From Lachnospiraceae bacterium UBA1748 (GTDB lineage: Bacteria; Bacillota; Clostridia; Lachnospirales; Lachnospiraceae): a DNA stretch of 47,623 nucleotides. The stretch covers positions 19,711 through 67,333 of the forward strand of contig DCHQ01000069.1 in assembly GCA_002314855.1 (NCBI GenBank), written 5' to 3'. The notes below the pieces were generated by a model. It made no database searches. It was not told where the DNA came from and saw only the letters and a list, made by a program, of their open reading frames with translations. This document shows, piece by piece, positions 1 through 9,633 of the stretch (position 1 is its first letter; the number at the start of each line of letters is the position of its first letter). A program made the translations under genes and the position numbers.

Positions 1-2
1 AC

Positions 3-3000
3 GGTGTTGGTATGTTCTTTTTCCCTATGGATGAGATTCAGAGACTCCAGGCAATGCGTATGTTTGAAGTTATTATTGCCAAGGAAGGTATGAAATTCCT
101 GGGCTGGAGAGAGGTTCCTACTAAGGATGATGTTCTTGGTGAGAAGGCTTTCGCTTGTAAGCCAGCTATTTATCAGGCATTTATTGCTAAGCCAGAAGAG
201 GTAGAGGCTGGTATTGATTTCGATAGAAAACTCTACATTGCTCGTCGTACATTTGAGCAAAGTAATAATAATACATATATTCCATCGCTTTCTTCAAGAA
301 CCATCGTATATAAAGGTATGTTTCTTGTAGGACAGCTTCGTACATTTTTCTATGATCTTCAGGATGAAGATTATGAGTCAGCAATCGCGCTGGTTCACTC
401 ACGTTTTTCAACTAATACAAATCCTAGCTGGGAAAGAGCTCATCCAAACAGACTTATGGTTCACAATGGTGAGATTAATACTATCAAGGGTAATGCAGAT
501 AAGATGCTTGCTCGTGAAGAGACCATGGAGTCAGATAAGTTTTCAAGTGATGATGTAACAAAGGTATTCCCAGTTATTAATACTAGTGGTTCTGATTCGT
601 CTATGGCTGATAACGCTCTTGAGTATCTTATGATGAGCGGTATGAGTCTTCCTCTTGCTGCAATGATCATGATCCCAGAGCCTTGGGCATTCAATGATAC
701 ATTATCAAGAGAAGTAAGAGACTTCTATCAGTACTATGCAACTATGATGGAGCCATGGGATGGTCCTGCTTCCATCGTATTTTCTGATGGTGATTATCTT
801 GGCGCCATCCTTGATAGAAATGGACTTCGCCCTTCAAGATACTATGTTATGGATGATGATCGTCTTATTCTTTCATCTGAGGTTGGTGTACTTGACCTTG
901 ATGAGAGCCATGTTATTTGCAAGGAGAGACTTCATCCAGGAAAGATGCTGCTTGTTGATACAGTAGCAGGTGTTATTAAGAGCGATGAAGATATAAAGGA
1001 AGAATATGCAGCAAAGAGTCCTTACGGTGAGTGGCTCGATAGTAATCTGCTTAGACTTCATGATTTGAAAATACCGAACAGTAAGGTAGAGGAATGCACA
1101 GGAGAGAAGAGAGCAAAGCTTCAGAAAGCATTTGGATATACTTACGAAGAGTACAGAAATGGCATTTATGCTATGGCTCTTAATGGTTCGGAAGAAATTG
1201 GTTCTATGGGTGTCGATACACCTTTGGCAGTATTGTCAAAGGAGCATCAGCCATTATTTAGCTACTTCAAGCAGTTATTTGCACAAGTTACTAATCCGCC
1301 TATTGATGCAATACGTGAGAAGATAGTTACATCTACTACTATTTATGTTGGTAAGAATGGTAACCTCTTGAAGGATGATCCTGGTAACTGTAGAATGCTT
1401 AAGATTGAGAATGCAATCTTAAATGATCTTGATTTACTTAAAATCAAGAACATGAAGCAGGATGGCTTCGAGGTTCGTACAGTATCAACTGTCTACTACA
1501 AGAGTACACCTATAGAACGAGTTCTAAATCAACTATTTGTACAAGTAGATAAGGCATATAGAGAAGGAGCAACAATCCTTATCCTTTCTGATAGAGGAGT
1601 GGATGAGAACCATGTTGCACTTCCATCATTATTAGCAGTAGCATCAGTTCATAATTATCTAGTTCAGACAAAGAAGTGTACAGCAATGTCACTTATCTTA
1701 GAGTCAGGTGAGCCAAGAGAAGTTCATCATTTTGCAACACTTCTTGGTTATGGTGCAAGCGCAATTAACCCATACCTTGCTCATGCTTCAATAGCTCAGC
1801 TTATTGAAGAAGGTATCCTTGATAAGGATTATTATGCAGCAGTTGATGATTATGATCACGCAGTACTTCACGGTATTGTTAAGATTGCATCTAAGATGGG
1901 TATTTCAACTATCCAGTCATATCAGGGTAGTAAGATTTTTGAGGCTATTGGTATTTCAAGTGATGTTATTGACAAGTACTTCCCAGGTACAGTAAGCCGT
2001 ATCGGTGGTATTAGTCTTCAGGACATTGCAGATGCAGCCAATGATCAGCACAGTAAAGCATTTGATCCAATTGGTCTTAATAGTGATCTTTCATTTGATT
2101 CAGTTGGTAAGCATAAGTATAGAAGTGATGGTGAAGAACACCGTTACAACCCACAGACAATTCATAAGCTCCAGCAGGCAACAAGAGATGGTGATTATGA
2201 GAAGTTCAAGGAATATACAGCTATGATTGATGGCGAGGAAAGTGGATTTATTAGAAGTTTACTTGACTTTAATTATCCGGCAGAAGCCATCGATATTAAG
2301 GAAGTAGAGTCTGAGCAGGAAATCGTTAAGAGATTTAAGACAGGTGCTATGTCTTACGGTTCAATCTCTCAGGAAGCTCACGAAGCACTTGCTATAGCTA
2401 TGAACCACCTTAAGGGTAAGAGTAACTCAGGTGAAGGTGGTGAGTCTGAGGAGAGAATCGAGTCAGTAGGTAAGAAGCTTGATAAGAACTCAGCTATTAA
2501 GCAGGTTGCGTCAGGACGATTTGGTGTAACAGAAAGATATCTTCTTTCTGCTAGAGAAATTCAGATTAAAATGGGTCAGGGTGCGAAGCCAGGTGAAGGT
2601 GGACATCTTCCAGCTAAGAAGGTATATCCATGGATTGCTAAGACAAGACATTCAACACCAGGTGTAAGCCTTATTTCGCCACCACCTCATCATGATATTT
2701 ACTCAATTGAGGATTTGGCTCAGCTTATTTATGACCTTAAGAATGCCAACAAGGATGCAAGAATATCAGTTAAGCTTGTTTCAGAAGCAGGTGTTGGTAC
2801 AATTGCAGCAGGTGTTGCTAAGGCAGGTGCAAGTGTAGTTCTTATCTCAGGTTATGATGGAGGTACAGGTGCTGCACCTATAAGTTCAATTCACAACGCA
2901 GGTCTTCCATGGGAGCTTGGTCTTGCAGAAGCTCATCAGACACTTGTTGCTAATGGACTTAGAAATAGAGTAATCATTGAAACAGATGGTAAGCTCATGA

Positions 3001-4277
3001 GTGGTCGTGATGTTGCTATAGCAGCTATTCTTGGTGCTGAAGAGTTTGGTTTTGCAACAGCTCCACTTGTAACTCTTGGATGTGCAATGATGAGAGTATG
3101 TAACCTTGATACATGTCCAATGGGTATTGCAACTCAGAACCCAGAGCTTCGTAAGCGTTTTGTTGGTAAGCCTGAGTATGTAGAAAACTTTATGATATTT
3201 ATCGCAAGAGAACTTCGTGAGTACATGGCTAAGCTTGGCGTAAGAACTCTTGATGAATTAGTTGGTCGTACAGACTTCCTTAAGAAGAAAGAGGGTCTTT
3301 CAGGTCTTGCAGACAAGATCGATGTTAGCAGAATTCTTTACTATGATGAGAAGCTTGTTGGTGGCAAGTATGGTGAGAAGGATGATTATGACTTCGAACT
3401 TGAGAAGACAGCTGATGAGATGAAGCTTCTTGGTAATAAGGCATTTGCTAAGGCTATTAAGGATGGAAAGAAGACTGATATAGAAGTTAAGCTTCATAAT
3501 ATTGATAGAAGCTTTGGTACACTTACTGGAGCAGAAATCGTACGTAATCATAAGGAAGGCCTTGATGATGATACAATCACAGTTAATGTTAACGGTGTAG
3601 GTGGTCAGAGTTTTGGTGCATTTATTCCTAAGGGTATGACAATATCACTTACAGGTGATGTTAACGATTATCTTGGTAAGGGATTATCAGGTGGTACAAT
3701 TGCAGTTCATGCTGACAAGAGTGCTGGTTATGATCCTGAAGAAAACGTACTTGCAGGTAACGTAGCACTTTATGGTGCAACATCTGGTAAGGCATTCATA
3801 GCTGGTCGTGCAGGTGAAAGATTCTGTGTACGTAACTCTGGTGCTACAGCAGTTGTAGAAGGTGTTGGTGAGCACGGATGTGAGTACATGACTGGTGGTA
3901 AGGTAGTAGTACTTGGACCAACAGACAAGAACTTTGCAGCTGGTATGAGTGGCGGTATTGCTTATGTACTTGATGAAGATAATAGACTTTATCGTAATCT
4001 TAACAAAGAGCAGATACTTGTTGAGACAATAGAGAGCGCTAAGGAAAAAGAAGAGCTTAAGACTATTATTGAAGAACATGTTAAGCGTACAGGTTCTAAG
4101 AAGGGTCAGGTAGTTCTTGATGACTTTACAGCTTACCTTGGTAAGTTCAAGAAGATCATTCCTGGTGATTATAAGAAGATTGTCAACAAGACAGCAGCCT
4201 ATGAGGAAAGAGGTTTATCTAGAGAAGAAGCTCAGATAGAAGCTTTCAATGAATTGGTTAATGTTAAGAAAGGTTAG
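3..4277 (+). CDS. gltB: Glutamate synthase large subunit, 5'-truncated by window edge
   Basis: This enzyme transfers the glutamine amide to 2-oxoglutarate, giving two glutamates, in the cytoplasm together with GltD. The reading frame is already open at base 3 (Gly-Val-Gly before the first Met), so the gene begins upstream. About 1,420 residues are present; the family is usually near 1,500, so the missing part holds the class II amidotransferase N-terminus with its catalytic Cys. Visible landmarks are the rest of the amidotransferase domain (HNGEINT near base 460; RNGLRPSRY near 820), the FMN-binding synthase domain (GAMSYGSIS near 2345; GEGGESEER; PPPHHDIYSIEDL), the 3Fe-4S ligands in CAMMRVCNLDTCPMG near 3080, and the C-terminal beta-helix domain rich in GG repeats. 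It lies 9 nt before gltD, so the two are co-transcribed. Confidence is high. Confidence 0.97.
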   Translation, partial: GVGMFFFPMDEIQRLQAMRMFEVIIAKEGMKFLGWREVPTKDDVLGEKAFACKPAIYQAFIAKPEEVEAGIDFDRKLYIARRTFEQSNNNTYIPSLSSRTIVYKGMFLVGQLRTFFYDLQDEDYESAIALVHSRFSTNTNPSWERAHPNRLMVHNGEINTIKGNADKMLAREETMESDKFSSDDVTKVFPVINTSGSDSSMADNALEYLMMSGMSLPLAAMIMIPEPWAFNDTLSREVRDFYQYYATMMEPWDGPASIVFSDGDYLGAILDRNGLRPSRYYVMDDDRLILSSEVGVLDLDESHVICKERLHPGKMLLVDTVAGVIKSDEDIKEEYAAKSPYGEWLDSNLLRLHDLKIPNSKVEECTGEKRAKLQKAFGYTYEEYRNGIYAMALNGSEEIGSMGVDTPLAVLSKEHQPLFSYFKQLFAQVTNPPIDAIREKIVTSTTIYVGKNGNLLKDDPGNCRMLKIENAILNDLDLLKIKNMKQDGFEVRTVSTVYYKSTPIERVLNQLFVQVDKAYREGATILILSDRGVDENHVALPSLLAVASVHNYLVQTKKCTAMSLILESGEPREVHHFATLLGYGASAINPYLAHASIAQLIEEGILDKDYYAAVDDYDHAVLHGIVKIASKMGISTIQSYQGSKIFEAIGISSDVIDKYFPGTVSRIGGISLQDIADAANDQHSKAFDPIGLNSDLSFDSVGKHKYRSDGEEHRYNPQTIHKLQQATRDGDYEKFKEYTAMIDGEESGFIRSLLDFNYPAEAIDIKEVESEQEIVKRFKTGAMSYGSISQEAHEALAIAMNHLKGKSNSGEGGESEERIESVGKKLDKNSAIKQVASGRFGVTERYLLSAREIQIKMGQGAKPGEGGHLPAKKVYPWIAKTRHSTPGVSLISPPPHHDIYSIEDLAQLIYDLKNANKDARISVKLVSEAGVGTIAAGVAKAGASVVLISGYDGGTGAAPISSIHNAGLPWELGLAEAHQTLVANGLRNRVIIETDGKLMSGRDVAIAAILGAEEFGFATAPLVTLGCAMMRVCNLDTCPMGIATQNPELRKRFVGKPEYVENFMIFIARELREYMAKLGVRTLDELVGRTDFLKKKEGLSGLADKIDVSRILYYDEKLVGGKYGEKDDYDFELEKTADEMKLLGNKAFAKAIKDGKKTDIEVKLHNIDRSFGTLTGAEIVRNHKEGLDDDTITVNVNGVGGQSFGAFIPKGMTISLTGDVNDYLGKGLSGGTIAVHADKSAGYDPEENVLAGNVALYGATSGKAFIAGRAGERFCVRNSGATAVVEGVGEHGCEYMTGGKVVVLGPTDKNFAAGMSGGIAYVLDEDNRLYRNLNKEQILVETIESAKEKEELKTIIEEHVKRTGSKKGQVVLDDFTAYLGKFKKIIPGDYKKIVNKTAAYEERGLSREEAQIEAFNELVNVKKG

Positions 4278-4286
4278 GGTAAAGCT

Positions 4287-5771
4287 ATGGGTAAAGATAC
4301 TGGATTTATGGAATACAGTAGAAAAAATGGTGAAACCATTGCTGTATCAGATAGAATAAAGAATTTCAATGAATTCCACAAAACACTCCGTTTAGAGGAG
4401 CAGCAGAAACAGGCTGCAAGATGTATGGATTGTGGTGTTCCATTTTGTCAGGCAGGTAAGATGATTAGTGGTATGGCTTCAGGCTGTCCACTTCATAACC
4501 TGGTACCTGAAATCAATGACTGCGTATACAGAGGAAATCTTGAGCAGGCATATAAGAGACTTAGTAAGACACATGCGTTTCCAGAATTTACTTCTAGAGT
4601 TTGCCCAGCACTTTGTGAGGCTGCATGTACATGTGGATACGGCGGTGACGCTGTATCAACTAAAGAGAATGAGCGTACAGTTATAGAGTATGCTTATGAG
4701 CACGGATTAGTAGGTAAGAAGCCAGAAGGACCTAGAACAGGCAAGAAGATTGCTGTAATCGGTAGTGGCCCTTCAGGATTATCAACAGCTTACTGGTTAA
4801 ATTTCCGTGGACATGATGTTACTGTTTACGAGAGAAGTGACAGATGCGGTGGACTTCTTAGATATGGTATTCCTAACATGAAGCTTGAGAAGAGCGTTAT
4901 TGATAGACGTATCAAAGCTATGGAAGAGTCAGGCATCAAGTTCGTTACTTCATGTAATATTGGTGTTGATGTTACTAAGGAGCAGCTCCTTAAGGAATAT
5001 GACAGAGTAGTTCTTTGTTGTGGTTCATCTAAGGCACGTGATATTAATGCCCCAGGACGTGATGCTGAAGGTATCTACTTTGCAGTTGATTTCCTTAGCC
5101 GTGTAACAAAGCAGCTTCTTGATACAGATTTCAAGAAGTTCCCATATGAAATGGCTCAGAATAAGAATGTTATTATCATCGGTGGTGGTGATACAGGTAA
5201 TGACTGTGTTGGTACATCTATCCGTCTTGGCTGTAAGTCAGTGGTTCAGCTTGAGATGATGCCATGTCCACCAAGCGAGAGAGTAGCATCTAATCCTTGG
5301 CCAGAATGGCCAAAGGTTCTCAAGACTGATTACGGTCAGGAAGAGGCCATTGAAGTATTTGGTGCAGATCCAAGAAGATATCAGACTACAGTTAAAGAGT
5401 TCCTTAAAGATAAAGATGGAAAGCTTACAGGTGTTAAGGTTGTTAAGCTTAGTCCAGTTAAGGACAAGAAGACTGGTAGAATGAATATGGAGCCAGTAGA
5501 AGGTTCGGAAGAAATCCTTCAGGCTGACCTTGTTCTTATAGCAGCAGGTTTTGTTGGCGCCGAGGATTACGTGGTTGATGCAATGCAGGTTGCTAAGAGC
5601 GCAAGAGGTAACGTAGAAGCTAATGATTCTAACTACGAAACTTCAGTACCTGGTATTTATGCAGCTGGTGATATGCGTCGTGGACAGTCATTAGTTGTAT
5701 GGGCTATATCAGAAGGTCGTCAGGTTGCTAAGAGTGTTGATCAGTCACTTATGGGCTATACCAATTTATAG
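4287..5771 (+). CDS. gltD: Glutamate synthase (NADPH) small subunit
   Basis: This is the FAD and NADPH-dependent beta subunit that feeds electrons to GltB. The 494-residue protein has the usual N-terminal cysteine clusters for two 4Fe-4S centres (C46, C49, C54, C67 and C106, C110, C114, C116), an FAD dinucleotide fold with GSGPSG at 159-164, a second GxGxxG fold (IIGGGDTGND, about residue 300) for NADPH, and the C-terminal GDMRRGQSLVVWAISEGR motif. Length and domain order match the family. It starts 9 nt after gltB and is followed 24 nt later by dapF, with no terminator seen between. Related NfnB or SudA subunits share this fold, but the neighbour gltB settles the identity. Confidence 0.97.
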   Translation: MGKDTGFMEYSRKNGETIAVSDRIKNFNEFHKTLRLEEQQKQAARCMDCGVPFCQAGKMISGMASGCPLHNLVPEINDCVYRGNLEQAYKRLSKTHAFPEFTSRVCPALCEAACTCGYGGDAVSTKENERTVIEYAYEHGLVGKKPEGPRTGKKIAVIGSGPSGLSTAYWLNFRGHDVTVYERSDRCGGLLRYGIPNMKLEKSVIDRRIKAMEESGIKFVTSCNIGVDVTKEQLLKEYDRVVLCCGSSKARDINAPGRDAEGIYFAVDFLSRVTKQLLDTDFKKFPYEMAQNKNVIIIGGGDTGNDCVGTSIRLGCKSVVQLEMMPCPPSERVASNPWPEWPKVLKTDYGQEEAIEVFGADPRRYQTTVKEFLKDKDGKLTGVKVVKLSPVKDKKTGRMNMEPVEGSEEILQADLVLIAAGFVGAEDYVVDAMQVAKSARGNVEANDSNYETSVPGIYAAGDMRRGQSLVVWAISEGRQVAKSVDQSLMGYTNL

Positions 5772-5795
5772 TTTATAGAAAAGGGGAATTAGTAT

Positions 5796-6629
5796 ATGAA
5801 ATTTACTAAAATGGAAGGCCTTGGCAATGATTATGTATATGTTAACTGCTTCGAAGAGGATGTTAAGGATCCTGAAGCAGTAGCTATAAAAGTCAGTGAT
5901 AGACATTTCGGAATCGGTTCCGATGGGCTTATTTTAATTAAGCCATCGGAGATAGCCGATTGCTGTATGGCAATGTATAACGCTGATGGTTCAAGATCTG
6001 AAATGTGTGGTAATGGTATTAGATGTGTTGGTAAGTACATGTATGATTATGGACTTACAACTAAGAAAGAAATATCAGTTGAGACACTTGCAGGTATTAA
6101 ATATCTTAAGTTCGAGATTAACGAAGAAACTAATAAGGTCGAGATGGTCACAGTTAATATGGGTGCACCAGAGCTTATCGCTAAGAATATACCTGTAGCT
6201 CTTGATCAGGAGCAGGTCGTTGATAAACCAGTATTTATTGATGGTGTTAAGTACAATATCACTTGCGTATCTATGGGTAACCCTCACTGTATAACATTTG
6301 TTGATCGTACAGTTCAGTTCCCTATTGAGGAGATAGGACCTAAGTTTGAAAGTAATGATCTTTTCCCCAAGAGAGTTAATGCAGAATTTGTTAAGGTTCT
6401 TAATCGTAAAGAAGCAGTTATGCGTGTATGGGAGCGTGGAACAGGTGAAACACTTGCCTGCGGAACAGGTGCTTGTGCCGTAACTGTAGCTTGTATCTTA
6501 AATGGATTTACAGATGATGAGATAACAGTTCATCTTCTTGGAGGAGACCTTCGAGTTAAGTGGGACAGACAGGCCAATCTCGTATACATGACAGGACCAG
6601 CTAAGGTCGTTTTTGACGGCGTAATATAA
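5796..6629 (+). CDS. dapF: Diaminopimelate epimerase
   Basis: DapF converts LL-diaminopimelate to the meso form used for lysine and for peptidoglycan. The 277-residue sequence shows both catalytic thiols of the two-base mechanism: C71 in EMCGNGIRC and C222 in ACGTGACAV. The start codon is supported by AAGGGG upstream. It lies between gltD and dapL, 20 nt before dapL, so two steps of the DAP pathway sit in an operon that begins with glutamate synthase. This placement makes sense because DapL takes its amino group from glutamate. Confidence 0.97.
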   Translation: MKFTKMEGLGNDYVYVNCFEEDVKDPEAVAIKVSDRHFGIGSDGLILIKPSEIADCCMAMYNADGSRSEMCGNGIRCVGKYMYDYGLTTKKEISVETLAGIKYLKFEINEETNKVEMVTVNMGAPELIAKNIPVALDQEQVVDKPVFIDGVKYNITCVSMGNPHCITFVDRTVQFPIEEIGPKFESNDLFPKRVNAEFVKVLNRKEAVMRVWERGTGETLACGTGACAVTVACILNGFTDDEITVHLLGGDLRVKWDRQANLVYMTGPAKVVFDGVI

Positions 6630-6649
6630 TTTTAAATGAGGTGGATTAG

Positions 6650-7867
6650 ATGTTTAAGGTTAATGATAATTATTTAAAGCTTCCAGGTAGTTATCTTTTT
6701 TCAACTATCGGAAGAAAAGTTAGAGAGTATAAAGAGAGCAATCCTGATAAGGAAGTTATCTCACTTGGTATTGGTGATGTAACACAGCCACTTGCTCCAT
6801 CTATTATTAAGAGCATTCATGAAGCTACTGATGAGATGGCTGATGGTCAGACATTTAAGGGCTATGCTCCTGATCTTGGCTATGAGTTTCTTAGAAGTGC
6901 TATTTCAATTAATGATTACAAATCAAGAGGCGTTGATATTGCGCTTGATGAGATTTTTGTAAGCGATGGTGCTAAGAGTGACTCTGGTAATATCCAGGAG
7001 ATATTCTCTGTAGATAATAAGATTGCAGTATGTGATCCTGTTTATCCAGTATATATTGATGCTAATGCTATGGCAGGCAGAACTGGTGATTTTAATGCTG
7101 ACACAAGTCTTTGGAGTAATGTAATCTACATGCCTTGTACAGCAGAGAATGGTTTTGCACCAGAGCTTCCAAGCGAGACTCCAGATATCATTTACCTTTG
7201 CTTCCCTAATAATCCAACAGGTGCAACTATTAGCAAGGATCAGCTTCAGAAGTGGGTTGATTATGCTAACAGTGTTAAGGCTGTTATCATTTATGATGCA
7301 GCATATGAAGCATATATTTCAGAGGCTAACATTGCTCATACAATTTATGAGTGTGAAGGAGCTAAGACATGTGCAATAGAGCTTAAGAGCTTTTCTAAGA
7401 ATGCAGGTTTCACAGGAACAAGACTTGGTTATACAGTTATTCCTAAGGAACTTAAGGATGAGAATGGTGTTATGCTCAACTCACTTTGGGCAAGACGTCA
7501 TGGTACAAAGTTCAATGGTGCTCCATATATTATCCAGCGTGCAGGTGAGGCTGTATATTCTGAGGCTGGTAAGAGAGAGACTAAGGCTCAGATTGATTAC
7601 TATATGAATAATGCTAAGATCATAAGAGATGGTCTTGCTGATATAGGATACACAGTATTTGGTGGAGTTAATGCACCTTATATTTGGCTTAAGACTCCAG
7701 AAGGAGTATCATCATGGCAGTTCTTCGATTTATTACTTGATAGAGCTAGCGTAGTTGGTACACCTGGTTGTGGCTTTGGTCCAAGTGGTGAAGGATACTT
7801 CAGACTTACTGCATTTGGAACTACTGAGAACACTATTAAGGCACTCGGTAGAATCAAGAATATTTAA
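6650..7867 (+). CDS. dapL: LL-diaminopimelate aminotransferase
   Basis: DapL is a PLP enzyme that makes LL-diaminopimelate from tetrahydrodipicolinate with glutamate as donor, bypassing the succinylase and acetylase routes. The 405-residue protein has the fold-type I aminotransferase signature: FPNNPTGA at 185-192, the YDAAYE segment near 215, and the PLP lysine K250 in SFSKNAGFTGTRLG. The N-terminal LPGSYLFSTIGRKV and the GIGDVTQPL motif are typical of DapL rather than of general aspartate aminotransferases. SD GAGGTGG precedes the start. No terminator follows directly; the first one downstream is the hairpin at 7952-7995. Confidence 0.95.
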   Translation: MFKVNDNYLKLPGSYLFSTIGRKVREYKESNPDKEVISLGIGDVTQPLAPSIIKSIHEATDEMADGQTFKGYAPDLGYEFLRSAISINDYKSRGVDIALDEIFVSDGAKSDSGNIQEIFSVDNKIAVCDPVYPVYIDANAMAGRTGDFNADTSLWSNVIYMPCTAENGFAPELPSETPDIIYLCFPNNPTGATISKDQLQKWVDYANSVKAVIIYDAAYEAYISEANIAHTIYECEGAKTCAIELKSFSKNAGFTGTRLGYTVIPKELKDENGVMLNSLWARRHGTKFNGAPYIIQRAGEAVYSEAGKRETKAQIDYYMNNAKIIRDGLADIGYTVFGGVNAPYIWLKTPEGVSSWQFFDLLLDRASVVGTPGCGFGPSGEGYFRLTAFGTTENTIKALGRIKNI

Positions 7868-7907
7868 CATATTGACCAAATTTTTGCCGAAAAATTGTAA
7901 TTAATGT

Positions 7908-7936
7908 TTGACAATTGATTGTCGCGAGAGTAATAT
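7908..7936 (+). promoter_or_regulatory. Consensus sigma-A promoter before asnB
   Basis: TTGACA at 7908-7913, a 17-nt spacer and TAATAT at 7931-7936 form a near-perfect vegetative promoter. The predicted start is about 7943. A dyad, GACAAT-TG-ATTGTC (7910-7923), overlaps the -35 box and could be an operator. Transcription from here would run at once into the hairpin at 7952-7985. Confidence 0.75.
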
Positions 7937-7951
7937 TGCATTAGATAAAGG

Positions 7952-7995
7952 CAAAGGCGTCTTTGGATTACCAAGGGTGCCTTTGTCTTTTTTTT
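7952..7995 (+). terminator. Intrinsic terminator or attenuator between the promoter and asnB
   Basis: Bases 7952-7966 pair with 7971-7985 in an unbroken 15-bp stem (three G-U pairs) closed by ATTA, followed by TC and eight Ts. Base pairing is read directly from the sequence. It can end transcription coming from dapL. Because it also lies 9 nt after the predicted start of the asnB promoter, it would act as an attenuator for asnB. A second copy of AAAGGC just upstream (7947-7952) could compete for the 3' arm. Confidence 0.85.
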
Positions 7996-8022
7996 ATTAT
8001 TTTTTTCCAGGAGGAGCAGTAT

Positions 8023-9603
8023 ATGTGTTCAATTTTTGGATACTGCGGAACAGTATTAGACGAAGATGCATTTCAGAAAGGTTTTGAAAAGACTATTTCA
8101 AGAGGTCCAGATGCTTCTAGAGTAGTCGACGCTGGTAATGGTAAGCTGGGCTTTCACAGACTGGCTATTATGGGACTTAATGAGGCTGGTATGCAGCCAT
8201 TTGTAAATAATGGAAATATTGTAGTTTGTAATGGTGAGATTTATGGTTTCGCTGCTATTAAGAAGGAGCTCGAGGCTAAGGGCTATACTTTCGTAAGTGA
8301 TAGTGATTGTGAAATCCTTCTTCCTATGTACAAGGAATATGGAACAGATATGTTTGCGATGCTTGATGCTGAGTACGCAGTTATCATATATGATGCTGAA
8401 ACAGATTCATTCATAGCAGCACGTGATCCAATCGGTATCAGACCACTTTATTATGGTTTTGATGCTAACGGAACTATTGTTATGGCAAGTGAGGCTAAGA
8501 ACATCATTGGTTTAGTTGGTGATATTAAGCCTTTCCCACCAGGACATTACTACAAGGATGGCGAGTTTGTTTGCTATAGAGATATGACTAAGGTTGAGAA
8601 AGTTATTCAGGATGACCTTGAAGTAGTATGTGCAAACATCAAAGATAAGCTTATCAAAGGTGTTGAGAAGAGACTTGTTGCTGATGCTAAGGTTGGATTC
8701 CTTCTTTCAGGTGGTCTTGATTCATCACTTGTATGTTCAATTGCAGCAGCAAGATCTGATAAGCCAATTAGAACATTTGCAATTGGTATGGAAGGTGATG
8801 CTATCGACCTTAAGTATGCCAAGACAGTAGCTGATTACATTCACAGTGATCATACAGAAGTTATTATGACTAAGCAGGAAGTGCTTGATAGTCTTGAGAC
8901 TGTTATTTCAATGCTTGGAACTTATGATATTACAACAATAAGAGCTTCTATGGGTATGTATCTTGTATGTAAATATATTCACGAGAACACAGATATCAGA
9001 GTATTACTTACTGGTGAAATTTCTGATGAGTTATTTGGTTATAAGTACACAGACTTTGCTCCAAATGCTGAGGAATTCCAGAAAGAAGCTGCTAAGAGAA
9101 TTCACGAGCTTCATATGTACGATGTACTTCGTGCTGACCGTTGTATTTCATACAACTCTCTTGAGGCAAGAGTTCCATTTGGTGATCTTGATTTCGTTGA
9201 ATATGTTATGAGTATTGATCCAGCCAAGAAGATGAATACATATAACATGGGTAAGTATTTACTTCGTCATGCTTTCGAAGGTGAGTTCTTACCAGACAGT
9301 ATTTTATATCGTGATAAAGCTGCGTTCTCTGATGCAGTAGGTCATTCAATGGTTGATGATCTTAAGGAATATGCTGAAGGCATATATTCTGATGAGGAGT
9401 TTAAAGAGAAGGCTGCTAAGTATGAATTTTCTACTCCATTTACTAAGGAGTCATTACTTTATCGTGAGATATTTGAGAAGTATTATCCAGGTCAGGCTCC
9501 TATGGTTGTAGATTTCTGGATGCCTAACAAAGAGTGGGAAGGATGTAACGTTAACGATCCTTCAGCCAGAGTTCTTTCTAACTACGGTAACAGTGGTGTT
9601 TAA
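8023..9603 (+). CDS. asnB: Asparagine synthase, glutamine-hydrolysing
   Basis: AsnB adenylates aspartate and amidates it with ammonia from glutamine. I place the start at ATG 8023, preceded by AGGAGGAG, because this puts Cys at position 2 (MCSIFGYCG), the N-terminal nucleophile required in class II amidotransferases. The open frame extends upstream to a TTG inside the terminator, which is not a credible start. The 526-residue product has the amidotransferase domain (NGEIYG) followed by the synthetase domain with the PPi-loop SGGLDSS. It heads a run of co-directional genes continuing with purF 30 nt later. The promoter and terminator pair just upstream suggests regulated read-through. Confidence 0.95.
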   Translation: MCSIFGYCGTVLDEDAFQKGFEKTISRGPDASRVVDAGNGKLGFHRLAIMGLNEAGMQPFVNNGNIVVCNGEIYGFAAIKKELEAKGYTFVSDSDCEILLPMYKEYGTDMFAMLDAEYAVIIYDAETDSFIAARDPIGIRPLYYGFDANGTIVMASEAKNIIGLVGDIKPFPPGHYYKDGEFVCYRDMTKVEKVIQDDLEVVCANIKDKLIKGVEKRLVADAKVGFLLSGGLDSSLVCSIAAARSDKPIRTFAIGMEGDAIDLKYAKTVADYIHSDHTEVIMTKQEVLDSLETVISMLGTYDITTIRASMGMYLVCKYIHENTDIRVLLTGEISDELFGYKYTDFAPNAEEFQKEAAKRIHELHMYDVLRADRCISYNSLEARVPFGDLDFVEYVMSIDPAKKMNTYNMGKYLLRHAFEGEFLPDSILYRDKAAFSDAVGHSMVDDLKEYAEGIYSDEEFKEKAAKYEFSTPFTKESLLYREIFEKYYPGQAPMVVDFWMPNKEWEGCNVNDPSARVLSNYGNSGV

Positions 9604-9633
9604 TTGGAAATTGATTAAGGTGGCATAGGAAAC

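Noticed and set aside
3687..4079. 130-residue antisense open frame in gltB
   Set aside because: It is a shadow of gltB codon usage; composition is unlike a real protein and there is no SD.
7876..7896. AT-rich hairpin after dapL as a terminator
   Set aside because: The stem is mostly A-T with a bulge and no T tract follows.
7963..8022. N-terminal extension of AsnB from a TTG start
   Set aside because: The TTG lies inside the terminator stem and would bury the Cys2 nucleophile; ATG 8023 has a strong SD.
7937..8022. Glutamine riboswitch or T-box before asnB
   Set aside because: The transcribed leader is too short and none of the conserved blocks, such as the T-box GGTGG, is present.
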